Source: Anas platyrhynchos
Lineage: Eukaryota; Chordata; Aves; Anseriformes; Anatidae
Length of the DNA: 64,000 nucleotides
Assembly (NCBI RefSeq): GCF_047663525.1
Contig: NC_092602.1
Location: 3,541,501 to 3,605,500, forward strand
Reading direction: 5' to 3'
The notes beneath the pieces were generated by a model. It did not search any database and was not told the origin of the DNA. It was given only the letters and a program-made list of their open reading frames with translations. Position 1 is the stretch's first letter; every line of letters begins with the position of its first letter. Shown here one piece after another: positions 55,201 through 64,000 of this stretch. Position numbers and translations under genes: made by a program.

Positions 55201-58200
55201 TTAGTATTTTCTAGATCTGTTGTTCTAAACTCATGTATACTGATATTCTGTTTGAATACCTGAGTGATTTGCAGTTTGAGACAGACTTATATTTGTACTG
55301 TTCTGTTTGTTTGTGCAAAGACCGTAGTCTCAGGATCCTTTTGCACCAGTGTATTCCCATTCCGTCCTTCCAATAGCTTCTTTTAGCCCGCCAAGTTTTT
55401 GCATTAAATCAGTCCTAGTGGGGCAATTTTGCTTAGATACACATCAGTGTTTCCAGCTGAAATAACATTTAACTGACTTCTGGCAGATCTGATTGCATAT
55501 CTAAGTGCATACCTTATAATTGCAGTCTCTGTTGGACATTCTGTGGAGGGATCAGTACCTGATCATTACTGTCTGTGACATGATTTTTTTCCTCTCGCAG
55601 GAATTTGCGAGCTTTTAATGAAGCTGTTCTTGCAAATGTGCCATTGTTCCAAATAGAAGCTGTTTTATCTCCTCCCGAGATAATCTTGCAACCTAATGCC
55701 AACAAGATTGACAAAATGATGACACAATGCATCCAAGACTGTGTTGAGGTCACTAAGGTGATTTTTGATTAAAATTTAATTGTTGCCAGATTTTGCTTGT
55801 GATGATTATGAATTAATTGGGCAAGTATTAATGTCAAAGGGAATATTCATATTTCTCTATCTTGAAATCAAAATATCCAGTACATAGTTCTAATTTTACA
55901 GACTGTCTTAACTTTGCAACCTGGTAACAAAGGAGGAAAAAAAAACAACGCACACACACACAAAAAAAAACAAACAAACAAAAAAAAAACACCATAAAGC
56001 TTTATGTACTTTTTACTTAGGCAAAATTATTTGCTGCTCTTCAGCTTATACCATTGTAAGGACATCATTTGGTTCTATAAATCAGCATACATCACAAGGA
56101 AATAGTTTTCACTGCAGATACTTTTTTTTTAAATGTATGAATAACCTGATGGAGTAACAAATATGGGTAGCCTTCTCCATATTACAGCTTTCCACAAAAG
56201 TAGCAAAAAAAGAGTTCAGAAAACGATAGGAGAAGGGCATCTAGGACAGCAGGTTAGCAGTAGATGGAATATGTAGCTTGTTGACAAAGATGTAGCAATA
56301 TTTTCTTTATTTCATACCATAAGTATGATCATGTTGAACTTCCAGAAAAGAAGCCAAATATTGTGGCAGTAGTCCTGCCCTCTGATGATGAAGAAATGAT
56401 TCCAGATATCACATGAAATGAATAACTTTAGATCAAGTGTGCTTTCTATGCTCAGATTTACTGTTCTGTTCTATTGCTGCATCCAGCCTTTCTAATGTAA
56501 TACCTCTTTTCCTGTGCCATGCTATATTGCAACTCAGTGGAGATTTTAAAACAGACTGAATAATGCATGGGAAGATTTTGTTAGGATGAAATTAACTCTT
56601 CTCTCAAGTGTTTGTGAAAATATAATTTCTTCTCATGCTGTCAGAAAAACAGTTGATTTGAGAAATCATTCACTTCCTACATAGTCTCCTAAATAATAAT
56701 GAATTATTTGAATAATATTACTCTCTGAAAAGTTACTATTTTTCAACCCTGTCTTGAAAACTCTAGCATTTTGTGCGCTGGATGCACGGCACATGTATTG
56801 AATGCCCTCCTCAGCATGTCGAAGATGAAGTTATCACTTTCAGCTTTTACAGTGACATCTCCCAGAATCCTCTGATAATTGAGCAGGCTGCTCTCATCAC
56901 TCAGAATGTCCACAAACTCCTGGCTTCTCTCAGCAAGTATTTGAACCAGTGGAAGAGGTATCACCTTCTGTGGGAATTAAACAAAGACATAACTATAGAG
57001 AAGTTTGCTGCAAAAAAGCCTGCTTGTGTCACCTTTGATGAAAAGTTGCAGTTCTATATGAAGATAGCTCAAGAAGTGACTCAACAGCCCTTGATTAAAG
57101 ATGAGCAATTTATCAGGCTTCACATGGGTCCTTTAGTTTACATGGTGAAGGAGAATGCTAGAGACTGGATGATTTCACTTGGAAAGCTGCTTAATGAGTC
57201 TGCAAGACAGGAACTCTTCAATCTTCAGGAAGAGATTGAGGTAGGTGTTCTCAGTTCTTCTTGTCCTATGTAGCTAGTACAGAGTAGCAGGTGACCATTT
57301 GAACTACTCTCTGAATTGGTTGAAACTGTCTGGTGTACTCTGGTGTGCCATACATAAAGAGGTGAGCCATCAATCAGTGTAGCTGGTAAACAAGAGAAAA
57401 CAGTCACACACACACAAAAAATAGGACTTTCTCACTCCTGTGCTTGTGAAGGGTCCAACTAAGTAAGCCTGAAGTTCCCTTTAAAACACTGCTTATAACT
57501 ATTTTTTGTACTAAAAACATCCCTACTGTAGTGGTGTTTACTTTGTGTTGATTTGTTGTTGTTGTTATCTTTATCCCATAGACTATCAATGTAAATGAAT
57601 CAGCATATTATTTACTTGTGTTTTGTATTTCACTAATAATTATAATTTTGGCTATTTGCTTTCCTGGTGTTGCCTCTGGAAATTATTTATTTTTACAGAA
57701 ACTATCACAGAATCTTCAGATACCACCTGATTCCCTGGAAGAGCTCAAAATTGTCCTCGGTACAATTGCAGAGATCAGAGGCATGTCACTCAAGGTGGAA
57801 CTGAAATACTTAGACATCTGGGAGAGATACCGAACTCTTGCAATGTACAGTATTCCAGTAAGTGAATGTTACGCCTTGTCTCATAAAACAATTTGCGTTG
57901 GAGCTTGGGGCACAAATGCTTCACATGTGAATGAATAAATGTTTTCCTATTAAGACATTTCACACAATCACTGTACTGCTGAGGTGAGAAGGGAGATTGT
58001 CGAGTCCAACCTCCCTTCTCAAAGCAGTATCTCCACTTTAAATGGACATATTGCATGTGTTTAAATCTGATTCATAGAATCATCAAGGTTGGAAAGGATC
58101 TTCCAAATATCCAATCTAAACCTCCCCCAATGCAACCTGAGACTGATTCAGGTAACTTCAAACTGTTTTCATGTTTTGCACATTTACAATGTGAGTACAT

Positions 58201-61200
58201 CTTTATTTTCTTGTGACTAGTTATTGCTTGTGAGAGAATGCTTGTTTTGTTTTAGATAGCTGAAGAAGAGCAAGAGATGGCAGACAAGATTAAGGAAAAG
58301 TGGGAGGCTCTCTTCTTCGAAGCATCAGAAGTTGATCACAACCTTGGAGGCATAAAAAAGAAATTCACAGAGGTAATATTTGTAATTAATATAAGAAAAC
58401 AGAAATGGAAAAGAAAACAACTTAAACACTGTTCTCTTTAGATGACACAGCAACAGATTGAGGAGTACAGTAAGGAGATAGCAGATTTCTTCCATAAATT
58501 CATGGCTGAAGGGCCTGGTTCTGTTGGGGAAAATCTTGATAAAGGTAAATGGATTAATATGTGTATAGTGATGCCTTTTTTTACAAAACTAGTCTTTAGA
58601 AAATTCTTCAAAGGTTAAATAAAACAAGCAAATTATGATTTCCTTATTGACATAAAAACTGTTCAAATGGAAATGTGACATTTTCGGTACTATAATTTCT
58701 ACAGAAATGCCATCTTACTTATTTGCTATGATTGATAGGACTGTTTATCTAGAAAATTTTCTCTCCTTTCCCAGGATTGGAACTCCTGGCCATTTTTGAA
58801 AAAGAAGTGGAGAAACTGGAAAAAGTTCAACAGGAACTGGGCAGTGTTGAGAGACTTTTTGACTTGCCAGCCACAGTGTACCCTGACTTAATGAAAGCAC
58901 AGAATGATATGAAAGGTCTAAAGCAGATCTATGAAATTTATGAATTACAAAAAGTAGGTGTATGCATACATACACGTGTATTCAAAGCACATACCACACA
59001 TAAAGTTGGAGGGTAGAAGCTGCTTTAGTTACTATCAAGCCTGTATCTGAGCCTTTGCATGAAATAAACTGTGACCTGTAAATGACTGTCACCATGAAAT
59101 GAGTTTAATGATGTTAGCAGAGAAACAAAACAACGTCTCTGGAGTGAACCAAACACATGCTCTTATCAGATAGGAACAGACCCTGGTCCCCCAGAAATTA
59201 TTGGGTGGCCTTATACTGCACAAGTCTCATGATTATTGCAGTTGAACTACAGTTAGCTTTAGTATGTGTACAGGTGACAATGTGGTTCTCGGGCTTTAAT
59301 TGATTTTATCTATTTTTAATATATATATATATATATTTTTTAAATTAAAATGCCTTGATAGCAGCAGCCAGATCAATCACCTGTAAAGTATGCTCTTACA
59401 GATGATTTTCCTGTTGTTTGTATTTTTTTTATTTCTTTGTTATATAACTGCTTGTGTTTTGTTATGAATCTGTCTTGAATGTGAACCTGTCTCTTCCTCT
59501 GTTTGTAAAATGTTAATACAATTATATGTACATACTGATTGTGGTCTCTAGATCCTACTATACTGATTTTTTTTTTTCTTGGTCAGAAATAAAAAGAAAT
59601 ATTATTTATTTTTTCTTCCTGGTGCCCTTGTTCCCAGGCAGCTAAAGAGGAGTGGTCTCGGACACTCTGGATAAACCTCAATGTCCAGTTTCTTCAGGAA
59701 GGAATCGAAGGATTTCTTAAAGCCTTTCGAAAGCTGCCCAAAGCAGTCCGCAGTATGCCAGTGGCCTTTCACTTGGAAACAAAAATGAAGGCATTTAGAG
59801 ACTCCATTCCTTTATTGCTTGATTTGAAAAATGAAGCTTTAAGAGAAAGGTTTGATTTGATTTATTAAAAAATATATATATATATGTATATATATATATA
59901 TGGGAAGATTTTATTTGTTTTGTTAGAACTTTCAGTTTTAGTTACAGAGGCCATGATGTGTCCTGCAGCTTGAAACTTCACTTTCTGCTTAATGAACTGA
60001 TGTAATAGCATATACCGTGATTATGGTGACTGAAGTACTTTGTGTATTTAAAATACTAGTTCTTTAAACAATACGAAACGTGGTTTCATTATTATATTTA
60101 AAATTACAGTTGTTTTCATTTTTACTGTATTGTGATGGTTGGTATAGTTGTTGCGTCAATTTAAAACAGGCATTGGCAAGACCTTATGGAGAGAACAGGC
60201 ACAAGATTTGAAATGACAACAGAAACATTCACTTTGGAGAATATGTTTGCTATGGAACTTCATAAACACTCAGATATTATCAACGAAATAGTTGGAACAG
60301 CTGTTAAGGAACTTAGCATTGAGAAGGTAATATAAAAATTGTAATAAAACTCAAAAGAGATGACAATAGTTTGTTTTATGTGAGATCTCTATTGGAATGG
60401 CAGAAAATTCTGCCATCTTCAGGGAGCTGCTGTGAAGTAACTAATAGATCAATAGCTCTGTTAATAAGCTACAACATGGCACAGAATCTTAGTTGTCTTG
60501 ACTTCCGCAGCAGTATTTTGGATTTCTGCTATTACATTAAGCAAGTCTAGTTTATGAAAAAGGATCTGAAATGGAATTTATTCCATTTTCATCACAGTGT
60601 TGTGAAATAGACCTCCTTATAAACCAGGGGTGAAAATCTGTGCAAAAAAACTTTTCTGAATTAATTGATTTTAAGTTAAGATTATAATTCCCTAGTTTTT
60701 GAAGACTGAAATACGCATCTTTTTATGCTTACATGCAGGGTGTGAAGGACATAGCAGAAACATGGGAACAAATGAAATTTACTGTACAGATATACTTCAA
60801 AGGCACTGAGAAGAGAGGATTTATTCTGGGATCTGTAGATGAAATTCTAGAGGTTCTTGATGATAACAATGTCAATCTTCAGAGTATCTTGGGCAGTCGT
60901 TTTGTGGGTCCTTTCCTTGCAACTGCTCACCACTGGGAAAAAACACTGTCATTGATTGGTGAAGTAATTGAGGTAAGGAGGAAAGTGCTGGACTAAATAA
61001 TTAATGCTTATTTATAATCAAGGTTTTCTATTGTATTTTTTTTTGTCTTTGATGGCAACATTTGACTCTTAGATCTGGATGGTGGTTCAGAGAAAATGGA
61101 TGTACCTGGAGAGCATCTTTATTGGTGGAGATATAAGATCACAGCTTCCAGAGGAAGCCAAAATATTTGACAGCGTAGACAGGATGTTTAAAGAGGCAAG

Positions 61201-63770
61201 TAACTGACTTGACTTGTGATCAGCACAGTTATTTAATGTGTTTTGCTTTTTGTTTTTGCTGTGTGTTTTGTCATTAGCTAAATATACTTTAGTATAATCT
61301 ATTGCTGTTCGGTATTTTCTAGTTTTTCTTTTCTTCCCATGTAGATAATAGATGAAACGGTAAAAGAACCAACGATAAAAAAAGCCTGTGAAGCCCCAAA
61401 TCGTCTATCAGACCTCCATCATATAAATGATGTGCTGGAGAAATGTCAGAAAAGCTTGAATGATTATTTGGATTCCAAGCGAAATGCCTTCCCAAGATTC
61501 TTCTTTATATCTGATGAGGAGTTGCTTAGTATCCTTGGCAGTGGTAACCCACTTTGTGTCCAGGAACACATGATAAAGGTACAGTGTCTGGTTTTCCAAA
61601 GTGCTTTTAGGTGCTTTTAAAAGTTGAACAGACTATACTGTACATGCTCTTAAGGGTGCACTAATATTTCTCGCATACAAAGAACATCCTGGCAGCTTCT
61701 TGAAGTAACTTCTGAATAAATAAATCAAATCTGATCAATGGTCTCTCCTGACTCTCATACTGGACAGTAGTGGTTATGGTAGAGAAGATTCAAGACACAC
61801 CAGAATGATCAATCATTAAAGAAACTTCTTGTAGCTCCCGATAGGTCTATATTTCCTAGAAAAAAAAGGAAAAAAAAAGAATGTAATTTGAGGCAAATCA
61901 TTTGCTTGTTTACGGTGCGGTTGGGCTGCTGAGCTATACATCAGCATTTATATTTGATTACTTAGAGCCAGATCCATTTTTGCTTTAGAGTCCATGGAAA
62001 TTTCCTTTCAACATTAAATGGGGGCTAGATATACTTAAATCTCCAAAGCTTGGTTTCTCAAATGCCAGTGAGTTTCTTTGTTGATTTCAGATGTATGATA
62101 ACATAGCTTCCCTGAGGTTTCAGGATGGTGATAATGATAAGAAAATCGCAACAGCCATGATTTCAGCTGAGGGGGAGGTGATGGAGTTCCGACAGGCTGT
62201 AGCTGCAGAAGGCAGAGTGGAGAATTGGATGACAGCAGTGCTAAAAGAAATGAGACGAACAAACAGACTCCTTACTAAGGAAGCTATTTTTCGATACTGT
62301 GAAGACAGAAGCAGGTGAAATAATCAGTATCAAGATAATACAAATACCTTATATGTTATTACGAGCCTGTAGCGATATAGAAAATGAGAAACTTAATTTT
62401 AAAATTTTTGCACAGTTTAGCCTGTATTTCTGTAAGTGGAGGGGATATGCATGCATATCCGGCATTTTAACTGACCAGAAAAAATTGTGTTATCTATTGT
62501 ATGCTATTTCCTAAGCCTTGAATTTTAATTTTTAGTGATGTGTGTAGTGTGTTTTTCTCATTATGGATTCTACTTGGCAATTGTTACATAAGGAATAGGT
62601 AGTTTTTCTCTGAGAGTATTTCTTAGGCTTTAGAAATAAAACATCACACCTCGATGGAATTCTATACATCTTTATAAACCTTTGTCCATGTTGTAGCTGT
62701 TGCAGAAATAGGAGGAGCTTCCTGGTTTTTTTTTTTTGTTGTTCTGATGAGTTACTTAAAATAAACAGTAACTCAGACTCCCAAACTATATCTATTTCCC
62801 ACAGAGTTGATTGGATGTTACTCTACCAAGGCATGATGGTGCTGGCTGCTAATCAGGTGTGGTGGACATGGGAGGTGGAGGATGTCTTTCGGAAAGTGAA
62901 GAAGGGAGAAAAACAGGCAATGAAACTGTATGCTAAAAAAATGCACCAGCAAATTGATGACCTGGTTACTCGCATTGCAGTGCCTTTGAGCAAAAATGAC
63001 AGGAAAAAATACAACACTGTTCTCATTATTGATGTTCATGCCAGAGACATTGTCGATACATTTGTAAGAGACAGGTAAACTCCCCAACCTCTTGAGAAAA
63101 TACCATATCCACAAATTGTATTTCCATCCTTTTATCTCATATAAGCACATTTCTCTTGTGTAGCATTCTGCAGGCTCAGGAGTTTGAATGGGAAAGCCAG
63201 CTGCGTTTTTACTGGGACCGAGAGCCAGATGAACTGAATGTGCGGCAGTGCACAGGCACATTTTCATATGGTTATGAGTATATGGGTTTGAATGGACGTC
63301 TTGTGATCACCCCTCTTACGGATCGTATTTACCTTACACTCACACAGGTATATATTAAAGTAGATTTTTGCTAACACACATTTAAAAAATATACTTCCAT
63401 GCAACCACATAACTGGCAACTAAGAGATAAAGTTGAAAAAAAAAACCACACAACATTTTGAACACAAATATATCTGAACTAGGTGGCAATAGCCTTCTCA
63501 ACTGATTTTCTCAAAGATAATATAGAATGCATTCACAGATAAGATTTAAAGTTTTTTGTACCCACAGGTTTGTTCATGATTTTGCTACCAGCTTAATACA
63601 AATGCTTTTCTTTGCTTTTTGCTCTGTCTTCAAAGGCTTTATCAATGTTTTTGGGAGGAGCACCAGCAGGGCCAGCCGGTACAGGAAAAACAGAAACAAC
63701 CAAGGATCTGGCCAAAGCACTGGGCTTGCTATGTGTAGTGACGAACTGTGGAGAAGGCATGGATTTCAAA
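41543..63770 (+). CDS. DNAH10: DNAH10, axonemal inner-arm dynein heavy chain (N-terminal 1,982 residues; continues past window)
   Basis: Thirty-two coding exons: 41543-41774, 42825-42970, 43769-43874, 45166-45281, 45795-45987, 46683-46840, 47505-47735, 48272-48462, 48925-49123, 49903-50097, 50731-50901, 51643-51819, 52152-52325, 52649-52818, 53549-53700, 54098-54262, 54950-55157, 55601-55757, 56767-57240, 57699-57857, 58256-58372, 58442-58544, 58775-58953, 59638-59849, 60170-60326, 60739-60972, 61073-61195, 61345-61578, 62091-62314, 62805-63074, 63164-63347, 63636-63770. They sum to 5,946 nt, an exact 1,982 codons. This is the heavy chain that, with DNAH2, is assigned to inner-arm dynein f of motile cilia and sperm tails. 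The frame is unbroken. The part seen covers the tail, the linker and the start of the motor; about 2,500-2,600 residues of motor, stalk and AAA2-6 should follow. The start gives [14 protein letters not shown], like the first residues of related axonemal heavy chains, in a Kozak-like ccaccATGa context. Confidence 0.96.
43925..44270 (-). mobile_element. CR1 LINE fragment, antisense (DNAH10 intron 3)
   Basis: It starts tatagaatcatttaggttgg, the antisense CR1 3' terminus, followed by aaagacctttgagatcatc, cacttccctgggcagcc, gaattcttcctaatattaa and ggtgaggtctcccctcag. About 345 bp remain. It is the best-preserved antisense copy. Confidence 0.93.
44714..44755 (+). repeat. Exact tandem duplication of a 21-bp unit
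   Basis: Two identical 21-bp copies, 44714-44734 and 44735-44755 (unit begins agcttctaaactg), abut in DNAH10 intron 3. Confidence 0.9.
46683..57240 (+). CDS. DNAH10: DNAH10 exons 6-19: dynein tail (DHC_N1) region
   Basis: Residues about 265-1205. Recognisable blocks in order: [19 protein letters not shown] (start of the tail domain), [123 protein letters not shown] and [19 protein letters not shown]. This region mediates heavy-chain dimerisation and attachment of intermediate chains. Exon 19 (474 bp) is by far the largest. Introns contain microsatellites at 47804-47841, 49228-49298 and 55936-55990 and no CR1. Confidence 0.93.
47804..47841 (+). repeat. (ATT)n microsatellite
   Basis: About twelve trinucleotide units with one interruption, in DNAH10 intron 7. 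Confidence 0.85.
49228..49298 (+). repeat. Compound microsatellite (ATTT)n-(GT)n
   Basis: About ten ATTT units run directly into about fourteen GT units, roughly 105 bp after DNAH10 exon 9. Confidence 0.9.
55936..55990 (+). repeat. A-rich/(CA)n low-complexity tract
   Basis: Poly-A is interrupted by cacacacacaca and caaacaaacaaa in DNAH10 intron 18. The rest of this 1-kb intron shows nothing I recognise. Confidence 0.8.
57699..62314 (+). CDS. DNAH10: DNAH10 exons 20-29: neck and linker (DHC_N2) region
   Basis: Residues about 1206-1785. The linker is the mechanical lever that docks on the AAA ring. Visible blocks: [36 protein letters not shown], the HWQDLM motif, [85 protein letters not shown] and [11 protein letters not shown]. 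The exon 24 donor (AG|gtttga) is weak and is followed by a TA repeat. The exon 27 donor is GC. Confidence 0.95.
57960..58140 (-). mobile_element. CR1 LINE remnants, antisense (DNAH10 intron 20)
   Basis: Two pieces: 57960-58020 with gagattgtcgagtccaacct, and 58070-58140 with tcatagaatcatcaaggttg and aaggatcttccaaatatcca. Both resemble the antisense CR1 3' end. A perfect 10-bp inverted repeat (gagaagggag / ctcccttctc, 15-nt loop) lies at 57986-58020. Confidence 0.7.
59319..59335 (+). repeat. (TA)n microsatellite
   Basis: About eight TA units in DNAH10 intron 23. Confidence 0.8.
59871..59901 (+). repeat. (TA)n microsatellite next to a weak splice donor
   Basis: About fifteen TA units with one TG interruption, beginning about 21 nt after the exon 24 donor of DNAH10. 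Confidence 0.85.
61196..61344 (+). other. DNAH10: GC-AG intron (DNAH10 intron 27)
   Basis: Exon 27 ends TTT AAA GAG and the intron begins gcaagt; the acceptor is catgtag before ATAATAGATG. The protein continues F-K-E-I-I-D-E-T-V-K, matching the recalled human F-K-R-I-M-G-E-T-L-K. The GT four bases downstream (gtaact) would add GCAA and run into a stop at once, so the GC donor is required. The AG|GCAAGT match is perfect apart from the C. Confidence 0.92.
62805..63770 (+). CDS. DNAH10: DNAH10 exons 30-32: entry into AAA1, with Walker A
   Basis: Exon 30 begins [22 protein letters not shown] and continues to [19 protein letters not shown]. Exon 31 carries [20 protein letters not shown], the N-terminal edge of AAA1. 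Exon 32 holds the P-loop GPAGTGKT at residues 1949-1956, so the principal ATPase site appears intact as far as seen. The exon 32 acceptor is tcaaag. Walker B and all later AAA modules are outside the window. Confidence 0.96.
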
Positions 63771-64000
63771 GTAAGTATTTAAGATCTGTATTCTCTGATA
63801 GCAGTTACTGTTCATTTTCAGTGCCCAGGGTAAGGGCATAATTTCAACTTTTGAATAAGAGTAGTTGGATCTCCTGAAGGTGTCAGATCTGTTGTCATTA
63901 ATGCCTTTTGCCAGGCCCCAAAAAAGTGAGTATATTTAATAATTTGATATTCTTGGAATTCAGGTTGTAAAATACCATAGACTGCATTATTCAGACTTGT
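63771..64000 (+). other. DNAH10: Start of DNAH10 intron 32 (truncated by window end)
   Basis: The donor gtaagt follows exon 32. No further exon is recognisable in the remaining 230 bp. Confidence 0.85.

Noticed and set aside
61200-61205. GT donor (gtaact) as an alternative to the GC donor of DNAH10 intron 27
   Set aside because: It would give GCA A|AT AAT AGA TGA, an immediate stop, and destroy the match to the dynein sequence.

Overview
This is a vertebrate nuclear window, almost certainly avian. Genes are split into many short exons with GT..AG introns, promoters sit in CpG-rich islands, and the only interspersed repeats I recognise are 5'-truncated CR1 LINEs. The gene order DDX55 - EIF2B1 - GTF2H3 - TCTN2 - ATP6V0A2 - DNAH10 matches human 12q24.31. 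I assembled every gene model by hand from splice sites, and all six stay in frame from exon to exon with no premature stop or frameshift. The species cannot be named from the sequence alone.

Layout: 1-3060 holds the 3' half of DDX55 (+), an RNA helicase of ribosome biogenesis. 3199-7050 is EIF2B1 (-), the alpha subunit of the eIF2B exchange factor, tail-to-tail with DDX55. 7051-7170 is a 120-bp bidirectional promoter with two perfect CRE palindromes. 7171-11352 is GTF2H3 (+), the p34 subunit of TFIIH, with one minor-spliceosome (U12-type) intron. 12501-23053 is TCTN2 (+), a ciliary transition-zone protein. 23813-40199 is ATP6V0A2 (+), the a2 proton-channel subunit of the V-ATPase. 41543-63770 is the first 32 coding exons of DNAH10 (+), an axonemal inner-arm dynein heavy chain, ending just after the AAA1 Walker A exon; the rest lies beyond the window.

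The genes do not form one pathway. Three are housekeeping genes of RNA, translation and transcription, two serve cilia (TCTN2 in the transition zone, DNAH10 in the motile axoneme), and one acidifies Golgi and endosomes. Conserved synteny rather than an operon-like logic explains the neighbourhood. I found no evidence of a novel enzymatic system. The most interesting signals concern splicing and promoters: a textbook U12-type intron in GTF2H3, GC-AG introns in EIF2B1 and DNAH10, long C-homopolymers on both sides of TCTN2 exon 2, near-consensus X-box motifs upstream of both ciliary genes, and the CRE pair between EIF2B1 and GTF2H3.
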